Shown here: piece by piece, positions 51,285 through 64,000 of the stretch
Layout: every line of letters begins with the position of its first letter
Numbering within the stretch: the stretch's first letter is position 1
Assembly: GCA_013400975.1 (NCBI GenBank)
Contig: WBMZ01010295.1
Coordinates: 1-64,000 of the forward strand
Direction: 5' to 3'
From: Atrichornis clamosus
Lineage: Eukaryota > Chordata > Aves > Passeriformes > Menuridae
Length of the DNA: 64,000 nucleotides
Notes under the pieces: generated by a model
Told to the model about the DNA's origin: nothing
Databases searched by the model: none
The model's input: only the letters and a program-made list of their open reading frames with translations
Position numbers and translations under genes: made by a program

Positions 51285-54200
51285 CTGTGGGAAATGAACA
51301 GAAAGTAAACAAAAAACCCCTTAAGTTTGCAAAATAAAGTAATGTAAGCATTAAAATAACACCTTTTCTGTCAAATCAATAACCTGAAAAAGATTCAATT
51401 CAGAGCATCCATCTTTCCAACCTATTGACCTAGAACTTCATAAGAATCTGAACGGGGCAAATCCTCTTTCCCTAAAAGCTCAAGTCTTCTTGCAGAGTTA
51501 AAAATAAGTCATTCAACTTTCAGTGAGAAGATCTCTTCTGTCTTTCAGAAGCTGCAACTTCAAGGGCATGCTAAGGTCATACCTCCACAAACCAGAGCGA
51601 TTCTTTGTGTTCAAGTAGCAGCAAACAGCAATACAAAATATTCCTGGTCATGGATTACAAGAGCTGTGACCAGCGGGGGGCAATCCACTGGAGGAAAAAC
51701 CAAACATGGCCATACTTTTTGCTTTGGTAACAACATGGACTGACTCCAGGACCCATTTTTGTCTAATATAAAGGGAAACATTGCACCATGTACAGAAATC
51801 ACAGAAAGTGCCTAATATCTGACTGAAAACACAGCTGGGTAAAAAAGCAGCTTTCCAGTGTCCCACTAACCTTCTTTACTGCTGACTTATTAGATGGGAA
51901 GACCTCTCACTGCCAACAGCCTGAGCCCTTAGCAGAAGCTTTGTAGTATCTCTCGTATTGGACAGTAAAAATTCACATCATCCTATTTCTCAGCGTTGTA
52001 TGTGAAATTGAGAAAAAAATCTCCAAAAAACCAAACACAGACAGAAACATCCTCTTTATAACTTACACATGCCAACTTTGATATGCATTAACTATGATAA
52101 ACAATTCAAAATTATTTGGGCCACTGTTTCATCACTGCCTACTTTCCTAAGTGCGACTCAGCTAAAGGAAAAAACCTCTCCACTTCATTCCAAACACATG
52201 CACACATAAATATTTTAGTTGATGTCAGCACTGCATTTTATCTGTAGCGTACACATGACTTGAAGCAGACTGGAAATACACTACTTGCTTCAAAGGCAAT
52301 GCAGGCAGTTGACACACAAGAGGAGAGAATGCAGCCTCCAAATTTATGTGCCTGTGCTGACAGAGCTGCGCCCAGACTGAGCTGCCAGCACAGCAGCCTT
52401 GGCCAGGAGTGGGTAGTTCACAATCCAAGCTGACACAGCTATGCCAACAAACCCATGGAGCCCAGTGCTAGCCTCAAACTATTTTAGAAATGGTAGGCAA
52501 GCCAAGAGAAAAAAATAAAAGAACTGAGCGTTGCTGCCTAACACCCAGTGAAAACATTACAAGCAATGATAGAGGGAGTGTGCAGTGTAATCTAATTTAT
52601 GTTAAATTTGGTATTTCTACTGGCATTCTGATGGTATATTGGAAAGGACACTGGAAGACATCCTTTACATTTTTATCAATGGAGAAACTGAAGCGTGGCC
52701 TAAAAAGTGGTCTCCAGCTGAGGAAAAAACATAGGCCCACAAGTGCATTACAAGTGTATTCCTGTAACTTCATTAGCTGTGCCTTCCAGCATCACTTGAG
52801 CAAACAGCTCTAGGGCCTTGTTCTGCATGTCACATGCTTTCCACCCTGTAAGTAGGAAGCATAAATATGCCCCGGCTCCTTTATAATGTCAAACAAATGT
52901 TTAGCTAATTCTTCACACCCTAACTTGAAAATAGATAGTAGGAGGTTGGTGGTTTTATACTTGAAGCTCTGTAGAGGAACAGGCAGATAAAAAACATCTC
53001 ATTACTGGTGTGTGGAGAGGAACCAACTCAAGAACTTCAAGCCAAAATAGTCATATTTCTGCTATAAGCAAGCAATGCTGCATTTTGCCAAATTTCTTGC
53101 TTTTCTACTTGTTAACAAACTAAGTAGTTACACCGAGTGGAGAGAAACGAGGAGGTTAGCTCTAGAGGACACCAGCTTTGGAAAACACTGCCTGCACCAC
53201 TGCACCATTTACATGTATTTGAACTGTGACACTTCAATGCTCTCTTAAGAGTCACTTAAGGCCAACACAGGAGCTGTTTTATGTGGTCAATCCATGTACT
53301 TACACAGATGGCTGTTTTGAAAAATTGTAGCTAGCAGCTGCAAGGTATGGTGTTTTAACAGGGAATTACAGGAAACAGTTGTGCGGGACTGTGCTATAAT
53401 AAAAACCAAACATCCAGAAAACACCCAATGCTCAGTATTTCTGGTTTGGCTACACATTGCAGGCAAGTGAGAGTAACTATGGCAATCTGGAATTATTTTC
53501 ATGGCAATGCATCCTCCTCCTTCTCCTCCTGTATGAAGATGGCCAAGTTGTACTGAGTCATTTTCCACAAAATTCTTGCTGCATCAGGATATGGGAAAAC
53601 CCTGCTGGTGGTGCAAGAGGACATCGGAAAAGCAACATGTAACTGACAGCCCTTCTCAGTCAGGGTTGTCTCTTCACCATCACAAGGTACAAACTGGTGA
53701 TGGCTGAGGGGAAGCCTCACCGGGACCACTTCTCTTCCCACTCCACAGAAACAGTGTAAAAGCAGATGGAGCCTCACGTTGCAGCCTCACCACTGCTCTG
53801 AAAGCCTATTCCCAGGTCAGGGATGACCTGTGGGAGCAATATTTAGAGGACTCCAGTCATCTGGAGAGTTGGGGCTGCCTGGCAATGGAGCCGCCCCTGC
53901 TGTTCTCCTAATACAAGACCAAGGGAAATCCTCGTGCACCTGCATATAGGAGCACTGCCACTTTGCACCCACGTGGCGTGACCAGGTACACTGTTTCCAA
54001 AGCATCACTGCTCAGAAACACAGTGAGGGGAAGCTATTGCATAAATTCATGGGAAATTAAGAGGTTCAGTTGGGAACATATAATTAGAGTAACTGAACAG
54101 ACCTTCTGTGCCCTTGTTAATTGTTTTTATTTTACTGCATGCCCAAATAACCATGCTATTAAAGGCACGGATATCATTGCTTTGACAGGGAGAGAATGGC

Positions 54201-55289
54201 AGAAGGAGAGAAAGGACAACTTAGAAATTCATACAGCACCTAATCCATCCTAAACCTTTGCTTTCCGTCATTTTGAAGTGACAAGTCTAAGACGATGAAA
54301 GATTGACAGTCTGCTGGTTATTGTGGATCACAAGTGAATGCCAAAAATGCCAATCAATTCTCAGCAGTCAAAAAAAAAAAGTGTATTAAAAAAAAAAATT
54401 TAAAAATAAGCTTTATGCTATAAAATACTGGCTTTGTAAATGAAAAGTTTATCTGAAAGGTAAATATGGCAAGAATCTCCACTAGAAAAATTCTTAGATA
54501 TTTTTCAGATGTGAATGGGATGAAATGAAATATGCAAATGTGAAAAAAGACACTTTGCTTAAGCTCAGGGAAATCAAGTAAACAGAAGAAATACAACATA
54601 CAGATTAAGCAGTATCAATGAACACAAAGGTCTCGGAGCAGAAATGTTATGTTTTTACACAGCCTCATCCCTGCAGCTTTATAAAGGCCAGGGCTCTCTC
54701 TTGAAGCTAGAATAGGAATAAACAGCCTTGTGGTGAAGTTCCCAGTGAACAGAACCAGCAGCAGCAAACTTGGCAAACCTGTGCCTGCCAGCAATTCTCA
54801 CACACAAGGGAAAGGAGACGCAGCCTCTCTTCTCACCAGCTTCTCCTCAGTTTTGAAGCTGAGTTTCTCCCTCCTTGGGAAGGTGAAGGCCTCAAAAGGC
54901 TCTCCTGTCCCCTAGTTGGCTTCTCCAGAAACAGTCCATGCTCAAGCCTTTCTACATCAGCTTCATCAGCCCATATGCCTCCATCACACCCCCATCCCCT
55001 TACAAGATCACCAGAACAAGGTAGCATGTTGTGTTAACACAGACAGAGGAGCTCAAAAATTAAAGTACTTCCACCCTAGCTCTGCCTGGATAACAAGATT
55101 ATTACAGAGTCAATTATCCTCATTGACAAACATTTGGGTACGATGTTTGGTATTTCTTAATGCAGAAAAATACTAAGAAAATTTTCCTTTATTATGATTA
55201 AACCCATAAGCTGTAAAGTACTTATAGAAAACAAACCTTTTAAAACCACAAACCTTTGTTATCACTTCAGCCACAAAATACGTACTGCA

Positions 55290-55915
55290 TGCTAATCACA
55301 GAGCCACAGATTGGCTGAGGCAGGTGGGCACCTCTGGAGATTGCCTAGTCTACCCTCCCTTCTCAAGAAGCACATTGCTCAGGATCATATCCACTCAAGT
55401 TTTTAATATCTCCATGGATGGAGACTCCACAGCCTGTGGGGGAAACCTGTGTCACCCTCACAGTAATTTTTTTTTTCTTCTATTTAAGTGGAAATTCTTG
55501 TCTTTCACTTTGTGCCCCTTGTGTCTTGTTCTGATAAATGGGTACCACTGAGCACATTCTGCCTCTGTCTTCTTTACTCCTTACATCAGATATTGATACA
55601 CATTTCTAAGATCCCCCCGAGCATTCTCTTCTCCAGGCTGGACGGTTTCAGCTCTCAGCCTTTCCTCATAAAATTTGGGGCCTTCATCATATCTCTGGCC
55701 CTTTCCTGGACTCTGTCCGGTATGTTCATGTCTCCCTTGTACTGGGGAGCCCAGAACCCCACTCAGCTCTTCCGGACTGAGCAGAGGGGAAGGATCACCT
55801 CCCCTGACCTGCTGGTAACATGGCCCAGGATGGCAATGGCTTTCTGTGCTGCCATGGCACATTGTTGACTTTTGTTCACCTTTTTGCCCATCAGGACCCT
55901 CGAATAATAAAAATC
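55290..55915 (-). mobile_element. CR1 retroposon, about 0.6 kb, minus orientation
   Basis: The plus strand shows the reverse complement of CR1 with landmarks ctctggagattgcctagtct, tccatggatggagactccac, tctccaggctggacggtttc, tcttgtactggggagcccag and ggaaggatcacctcccctga. The copy is 5'-truncated and diverged. It lies in the long intron upstream of the first FERM exon seen. Confidence 0.92.
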
Positions 55916-58900
55916 CCTGTATTGCAGCAACCAAGATACAAAATCCATGTTATTGTACAGTGAGAAGCAACAAGGAAAATTACAAAGAAAACGAGCAACT
56001 AATAACTTAATACGAAGATGTGACACCAACTTCCTTGTCATACAGGTGCTAGTAAGACCCCAGAAAATCCCTTTGGAATTTAGTAAAATACAGGGAAGAG
56101 ATCAGGAAGATTTCAGATGTTATGTGCTGGACAGTGGTTCCCAGACTGGAAGCCAGTTGTGCCAGAGGAAAATTTAGCAGGAACCAGAACTGCCACCTCC
56201 GAGGGACAAAGTTTAATTCAGTGCAAGGCTGTAGGCTTGGCTGCCCCACATCAGGAGGCACCACCTCTCCAAAAGGTCTCCTTTAAGCTGCTGTGTCTCC
56301 CAGTTTGGAAAACATGCCCTGTCCCTGAAACACAACCACTTGCAGTCTTCCTGCAGGGCATTTTGGCACTCACCCTGATGATGCAGCCTGAGCCTCTTCT
56401 GATGCACCTCACCCTGAATGACCCACTTTTGCTTGTTGGGTAACCTCCAACCTACAGGAGCAGTCATCTTTCCTAGCTCTACACTAGCAGAGAGCCATTC
56501 AAGCTGAGGACCTGTCACCACTCAGGCTTCTTCCAGACAGAATCCAACCCTCTGTCTGACAGATTTCTCCCTGGAGGGGCAATGTCACTCTGGGACGGGT
56601 AGCTCATCACAGCCGAGGAGCTTCTGTTCTCAGAGGGTTTCAAGGCATTGGCCAGGCAATACCACAGCTGGCCTGACCCACCTGCTCACCGCCCTGGACA
56701 CTGCCCTGCTCACACCAGTCCCTTCGAACCAGCGTGGCTGTGACACTGGGATCCCCGCGCACCTCCGCAGGTGCTAAGGGGTTAAGTGTCGTGTACCTGA
56801 TCACAGGGCAGATTGCCAGTCTACTCTCAAGGCTCTCTATTTTTACTCACTTCAGATTACCTTCTTCTCACTAATAGGGAAACAGGATGAGGAGCTGAAG
56901 AGCAGCAAACAGCCCTCTCCGCTTCCTAGAAATGAAAACTATTGCAGCCTCCAAAGTGACGCACTTTGGGGCGGGCCTGCTTTGGCATTCGATGCTGCAG
57001 TCTCATGTGGGTGCAGAACGCTGAGCAAGGGCTCCCTGCAGCATGGAATCAATTACAGGGGATCACATTCAGACCAAATTTTGCAGTGCTAGGGAAAACA
57101 CAAAGTGAGGAGAGAGTTCCACAGCCAAACAGCTGTAACAGGATTCATTTTTACCACCAATAGCCATCGTGTCCACTGCACAGTAACTGCAAGGTCAGGG
57201 CACCCCGATGAACTGAAACTTCCCTTTCTGATCAGTCAGGGAGCACAGCAAAACAAATGAGTATCGCAGCTGTGGACCTGGATTTTAAATTGAAAGTTGC
57301 ACGTTTCTGCACAAATACGTATGCAAATATGACATTGCTGCTTTCCTTGGAAAAACTGCCAAGTGAGCAATGTCACACAAGCACTAACCTGGCATCAAAC
57401 TCCATAGAATTACTGCAGTAACTCTAGCTGGGCATGATCACTGGAATAACGACAAACAGATCAGTATCATGAAATCCCGGTAGGAATAATTGGACTCAAA
57501 CTGATGCTGAGGTTATCTGGTTCACATTCCTAATTAGCATTTGCACTTTCCAATGGATCTTAACAATGCACTGTGTAAATGTGTGGGCTGGCTCTAGCCT
57601 TGCATGCTGTAATGTGTTTTGGCATGTGACTGTACTAACCTCTTCCTTTTCCCCTCTTTTTCTGGTGGGGAAGCATTAGCTAATTTTTTTTTTCCATTTG
57701 TAATGTTTCAATGGTTTTTTGATGAAAAAGATTCCAATTATGTGCAGACCACTGATTTTATTTCGTTTTACTGTTTCAATTTAAATTGCTTTTTGCAATT
57801 TATTTTGGTTGATACTTTGGTTTTCTACACCACATGGGCCGCACAGTGGTCTCCTCTGTGTAAACATGAGTAGAACACCTGCAAAAGTTAAAATTATATT
57901 TGGCAACAAATAAGTAGCATACAAAAGGGGAAGTTCTGCACTCCCCACATTGCAGCTTTTGCAATTATTCTTGCAACACAAACAAGTGAAAATGATTAAC
58001 TGGTTGTCAGGAATACTTTGTACTCACCGCAGTGAGTGCTCTATTCACAAAATTCCCCCAGCTCTGTCTCTGAATTCCAGCCTCCTGACAACACACCTTC
58101 TCATTCTTTCTAAATGAATTACCCAATTTACACAAAAAATATGGCCAATCCTAGAAAAAAAACCCCAATACTTCTGCAAATACACAAGCTAAAGTAACCA
58201 AGCCTCCAAGATAACTTTTCTATGGAGAACCCCATTTCTGGGGGAGGGATATGAACATCACATATACATCAAATTAATATGCACAGCCAAGTATGTATAT
58301 AATGTAATGCACATAATATGTGCATACAAACAGATCAAATTTATAAGTGAATCTTCAGTGTGGTTCCAAATGTAGAGAAGCTTGTGGCCACATCACATGG
58401 CTTCTCCATCTGTGGAGAGTCTGAATCAGAGATCCTAAACTCACGCAGTTGTTCTAGTAAGGAGCACATTTTAACCTGTGAATGAAATGACAATCAACAT
58501 ACTATGACATTTCCCATGTTTTTCCTGAAAAGAGTTTGTGCGGTTCAAGACACAAAGAGCTGAACTGAGAAATTCTAGAAGCTAATCACTGCACTTTAGG
58601 CCAGAAAATTTCCAAACATAGAGAACATGTTTTTTGAACAAGTCTTGATTGAAGTTGAAAGAAAAAAATAGCTTTTTTTTTTTTTTTAGCAAGGAAAATA
58701 AATGGAAAAAGTCATTCCAAAGAAGTTTAACTTCATTTCACTTCTACACATTTATGATTTGCATTTTCAAAGGATTTACTCTTTCACTGTTTACACTTCT
58801 TCAAAGTTTCTCTCCCCAGGGAAAAGAAGATGAAGCAGAAAGGTGACAGAAGAGAAAAGAAATGCTGAATTTCTTCAAATCCATCACTTTTCAACTGAAG

Positions 58901-59458
58901 TCCCCAGCAGGAAGCTAAGTGAGGAGCATCCAGAAAGAACAGGATAGGTAATCTTTCTGGGGGTTTTAATGGGCAGAAAACCAGCAAGTTTTCCTCTAAT
59001 TTATTGAAGTAAACCTTACTTATGTGTAACACATAGGATAAAAAGTTCTGTAAGCATAACATGACTTAACGACTGGAATTTAGGCCTCTACATCCGCAGC
59101 CGGGCTTGCCGAAAATGGCACTGGCAATTCCAGAAACATCAACAACAGTTAACGCATCTGAAAGTTCAGTGTGTTGAGAGTGATATTTGAGGCATTACAG
59201 AAAACATTTTCAAGTCATTTCTGCTAGGAACAAAACCTTTGCTGAAGTTAGCAGTGCAACACTGTACACCAAAGATGGAGGTAAGATATGCGGAGTGACA
59301 GAGCAAACAGCAAATGCCCTACTCCCTTCTCCCACACAGACAAACAGAGAAAAGCTTAAAGACGAAAGAAATTAACTCATATTGTCTTTTTATTCCAACT
59401 ATTTTATGTTTCTTACAGAAAATATCTTGGGTTTGGCATAAGCAGAGTATTATAAATC

Positions 59459-59900
59459 AAAGAATCACAGAATAGCTTGGTTGGAAGGGATTTAAAGATC
59501 ATCTAGTTCTATCCCCCCTGCCACGAACAGGGACACTCCACCAGACCAAAGCCCCATTGAGCCTGGCCTTGAACACTTTCAGGGATGGGGCATCCACAAC
59601 TTCTCTGGGCAATCTGTTTCAGTGTCTCACTATCCTCACAGCAAAGAACTTCCTCCTAACATCGAAATCTTCCCTCTTTTAGTTTAAAACAGTTCCCCCT
59701 TATCCTATCACTATCTGCCTGTGTAAAAGGTCTCTCTCCCTCATTTCTTGAAGTTCCCTATAACCTTTGGAAGGCTGCAATGAGATTTCCCTGGAACCTT
59801 TTCCAGACTGAACAACACCAACTGTCTCAGTCCTGTCTTTACAGGAGAGGTGCTCCAGCCTTGTGAGCATCTTTATTGCACTCCCCTGGGCAAGGAGGGT
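59459..59900 (-). mobile_element. CR1 retroposon, about 0.44 kb, minus orientation
   Basis: The plus strand begins agaatcacagaatagcttgg (reverse of the CR1 tail) and continues with ggatggggcatccacaactt, agtttaaaacagttcccc and acaggagaggtgctccagcc. It is a different CR1 subfamily from the copy at 55.3-55.9 kb. Long upstream intron. Confidence 0.92.
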
Positions 59901-62900
59901 GCATAAATGTTCATAATATAACGTGTAATCATTAATAATAACATTCATAAATCTATCCCCAGGATGGACACAATACTCTCACATCCAGTTTTTAAGCAGT
60001 TTGCCAGCATGCGCAGGAGATACTGAGCAAGACATTTCTGCCAGCCTTTCAGGTCATAAAAGGAAAAAAAGATACACTCAGGGAAAAGAAATTGTTCAAA
60101 GCAGAACACATTCATTTTTTGGTTCTCAAAAGGAAGTACTTTTTAATGTTTTCCATACCTCAGTAGTAAACTGTATTTGCAAATGTCCCAAGTCACAATT
60201 CCAAATAGAATCGACTGAATAAAGTATTTAGTCAAAAGTGGGGAGAACTAAGAATTAAGCAATTTCAGAAAGATTTTGCTGAATAAAAGATGATTTAAAA
60301 GACTTTTTTTTTCCAATATGAATATATTTCATGTAAGGAAACCCCTTTCCTGAAAGCTGCATGCCAATACAAGCTCTCCAACTGTTCTATATCTTTATTA
60401 ACTTCTTTATGTGTGAACCTTCCTAGAACGTCCCAGAAGGTGACTAATATAGTTTAATAGTTTGAAATAAAAACTGCAATAACATTTTGCCTATCTATCT
60501 CTGCTTTATAATTTAGAACACTATCTTATATTGTTCTGCACATATAAATGAATGCCACATAAGGAAACTTGCACTAGATAAGAAGATATTTTGACATACT
60601 GTGATGACTTATCATATTCTTTTTCCCCCCATTATGGTAGTGCTATAATTTATCAGCTTATTGTTATTTATTGTAATATACTATATTTAAATGTATTACC
60701 ATTCCTGAAAATAAACTTTTCTGACATCTGCTAACCAAGCATTTAGATAAACAGATAAATATGTAACACTATCTATGCTACAGTTACATACCTGTAGCAA
60801 ATATCAATGACATTGTATAATATGACATAGTTTTTATCAGGGGCAACCTTCTTTAATGTCGTTTGAGCTTGCAATCCTAAACAGCCAGCACTAATCTAAA
60901 AAAACCCAGAGGACTGCTAAATCCCAGTAAGAAGATTGGTGACCTAGTCCCAATTCTGGCATCAAACCAAATTAGGGTTTTTGCCTTCTAAATCAGCAGC
61001 AGAGATCACACCAGCACTGGCACCACACAAGCTCCAAGCGTACCGATGGGTGCTCCACACGGTTTGCATCCTCAGGAAAGTAGTGAGTATTCACAGCAAT
61101 GCAATCACTCTGGGGGCACTCCAGAAATAACAAACACTCTGGAGCATGTTTTTATATGTGGAGGTGTAAGAGCCATGTCTGCACGTGCACAATGGTACAG
61201 AAATACCTGTCAAATGTGATGATCATCAGATGCATCCCAAGTGCATCAACAGAATGTATACTGTATAAACAGATCTGCTAACAGCTCACAAGCACCACTC
61301 TCCGATGAATGAATACAGAAACAGTGGACACAATTTCTCAATTAGATCTTCTGTTCTCAGCACACTGATTAGTTTCACACATTTGCTAAATCATGACATA
61401 AAATAATAAACAGCGTTCCACATTTCTGAAGGCTTTTCAACGCAGAAAGTAACCCCCTCACTCAGCTTTCTTGAGAGCACAGATTGTTTGGGCTTGGATT
61501 TTAGCTAGACATGCAGCTGATCCATTGGCTTAATGCCTCCTGATTGCCCTACCGCCTCCTGCAAGACACTCTGCAGTAACTCAGGCAGGCCTCCTGGGAT
61601 CCAGTACAGCAGCTGAAGCTTTCCAGGGGGTTATAAACATAAATATTTTCCTTATTCTACCTATACTTGGACAAACTCAGCAAACACTCATCTCTCCTGC
61701 CAGTCTAACTGCTAACTAACTGTGCACAAGCCTAGCACCAACACAGCGAGCAAGGGGAACCAGTCAATACCTGTAATATAAATAGCTCCTGGCATGTATC
61801 AACAAAAACCAACCATAAACATTTTGTTTATAATCAGCTGGAGAAAGCTCTACTGTCAACATAGTCCGATTTACAGAGTAATCTTGCCATATGAATTTAA
61901 AAGCCACAGAGCTCTCCCTGACCTACATTGCCAGCCTGGAGTGAAAAAAACCCCCAACATTGCAGAGAATCCATAGCACAGAAAGATGCTCTTGAGGCAG
62001 GAGAGGCAGCAGGATGATCAGGCTTTTAGATTTGTGGTGCCTTAGACAGTATTACACGATCAATGCAGGGGTTTTCAAGAAAACTAACATAGCCTGTTCT
62101 CAAGCTACATCCAAGCTTTATCCACTTCAGATCAAAATCATTTCTGCCAGAGTGAGGTAAACCATGAGAAACAGACCTTGCTGTCTATCAACACTTTGCT
62201 TTGCAAGCAGATATTTCCTCACCGCCCAGTCCTGTCTCTGATATTCTGCTCATTGTATCAACAGACAAGAAAACATAAATGCAGCCCAGTGCTGCATGGG
62301 GCTCTGTTGGAAAAAAAAAAAATCACCCTATGAGGCATTAAGATTTTATATGACAAGCTAATAAAATTAGAGGATGATAATAAAGTGAAGATCTTAGTTT
62401 TGGTCTGGAAATGGGAACTCTTAGTGTTAACATGGGGACAGAACCTATAAATTGGAGAAACTAGCAACAGAGCTGATGATCAATTTAGACAGCTCAGCTG
62501 GGAGCTGGAGCAAGTAGCAAGCGCTTCAGTGACACAGAAACGGGGCAGGAAACCCGACAAAATGCAGGGAGGCTTGGCAGGAGCATGACTGGACAGTGAC
62601 ATGAAAATCAGCAACCTCTCTGTTGTTTGGGCATGGGGTAGATAGGGGAATGTACACATGGTCCAGAAACAGCAGAAGGGTTAAGTATCCGTTTGGAAAA
62701 GGGAAATGGGTAAGCAAAGCCTTTCATCCACTCTTTGTAATTTATATTCCAGCAGTGCTTAAAAAATACATGCAGAGGCTGGGTGCTGACTGCAGTAGGC
62801 ACTCCAGCAAGAAGTTGGAAGCTCTCTGGAGCAAGGACTACCCCGAGCAATAAGCCTGGAAAAGACAAACATGAAGGGACAGATGCAGTCTCACCCTGGT

Positions 62901-64000
62901 GAGGCCATCAGCAAGGATAGTGACAAGGACAGAACCCCTGGAGCCAACAGACCTCTATGTGTCTGGGGTAAAAGGCAGGTGGAAGATCATCCTCTCCTGG
63001 GCTCTTGCAAACAGATTAACCTGCAATGAGCCTTGCAGTACCTCGGTTTGAGCGTGCATGACCAAAATCACTTTTTAAAAAACTTTGCCAGATGGAGAAC
63101 AAGCTCCTGTTGCCTGGCTCATGTCCAACGGGTGCCCCAAGGGGAGGGAACCAGAGGCATTATGTCAGTAGGAAGTTTTCAGCCAACCATTTAATGCCTA
63201 GGAAAAGCAGTTTCAGGGCAGCTGAAACTTTTATCAGAGTCGGTGTAGGTGGACCCCTCGTAATAGTTTTGAACATTATGAAAAACAGCTGGCACCTCCA
63301 AGGTATCAAAATTAATGTTTTTGCCTGATAAACTCAACATTTCACTGCAGAAATCATTTTCAGAAGCTATTAACAAAAGGCAACAGATAAGAGGACCAGA
63401 TGTAGAATACATAGATGTGGAGAAGATGTGTACAATTTTTTGTTGTTGTTGTTACTTGAAACTTCTGACATTTGATTGTGACCACATCCTCTGCTGTGCC
63501 AAAAGGTGTAATTTAAAGCCAACCTGCAGTTCACTCTGAAGGTATGACTTTGTTTTAATTCTTGGTTCCTTGTTCTATCTCTAAAATACTTGCATATTAA
63601 CTGAAGGAAGCGCACAAGACCACATCTGCCTCATCACTTAGGTATCTCTCCTCCAAGGTTGTAAGAGGTCTTCTCCCTGAATGCCGCACAGCCCCGATGT
63701 TCAGGGCTGCGAGAAGTTGTGGGGGATCTGAGCCTCCCCTGCCAAGGCAGAAATGCTCCAGTCCCACAGCAGTATCCTCCCTCAGCCTTGTGGCATTTCC
63801 AAAAGGCTTAGCTCAATCTGAAGTGACTTGTTTTGATTTTGATTTCTTTAGTTTCAGTGAAATAATAATAATAACCATCATCACTAAAAAGGGAGTCCAA
63901 ACGTTTTTATTTTTGTTTTAATTACCAAACTCAAGCAAAAAACCCCTTCCTGTGCTCAGCTCCACAGTTGATTATTATGAGCTGGATAACACTGGCGTCG

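Larger units (their letters stand above)
51285..64000 (-). other. EPB41L3: Upstream EPB41L3 intron (12.7 kb visible), no exon found
   Basis: The exon that must precede 51284 (start of the FERM F1 lobe) was searched for by its expected peptide (CKV...LLDGSEYTCDVE-like) and was not seen. The span contains two antisense CR1 copies (55.3 and 59.5 kb) and AT-rich sequence. It is most simply one long intron running past the end of the window. Confidence 0.6.

Overview
The window is genomic DNA from a vertebrate, almost certainly a bird. It holds a long multi-exon gene with GT-AG introns, the interspersed repeats are CR1 retroposon fragments typical of birds, and one fragment matches an avian ERVL-type LTR. 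The species cannot be named from the sequence alone.

One gene dominates: the 3' two thirds of EPB41L3 (protein 4.1B, DAL-1), on the minus strand, so it reads from high to low coordinates. Twenty-three confident or likely coding exons, one candidate coding exon and one 3'UTR exon were placed by reading protein similarity to vertebrate 4.1 proteins and checking acceptor, donor and phase for each. Order of transcription: most of the FERM domain (51284 to 36502), FERM-adjacent region (36677 to 34188), a large exon with a hydrophobic segment (30678-30112), a spectrin/actin-binding-like cassette group (26046-23203), an alternatively spliced tail region with a very long exon (22190-16266), the conserved C-terminal domain (15228-13033, stop TGA at 13035-13033), and a separate non-coding terminal exon (from 11802 to a probable poly(A) site just below 10062). 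The N-terminal unique region, the first FERM exon and the promoter are not seen and should lie upstream, beyond 64000.

All internal exons after 34188 start and end in phase 0, so any cassette can be skipped or kept without breaking the frame. Several cassettes (22-aa SAB-like exon, 243-codon exon, two exons at 19.3-19.9 kb, candidate 101-codon exon) are absent from the human form I know best, which suggests a richly spliced tail.

Outside the gene: 1-9.0 kb is downstream intergenic DNA with no recognisable gene; 9.0-9.8 kb looks like an LTR or an independent poly(A) unit on the minus strand; 51.3-64 kb is intron with two antisense CR1 copies. There is no prokaryotic content, CRISPR array, tRNA or rRNA that I can see.
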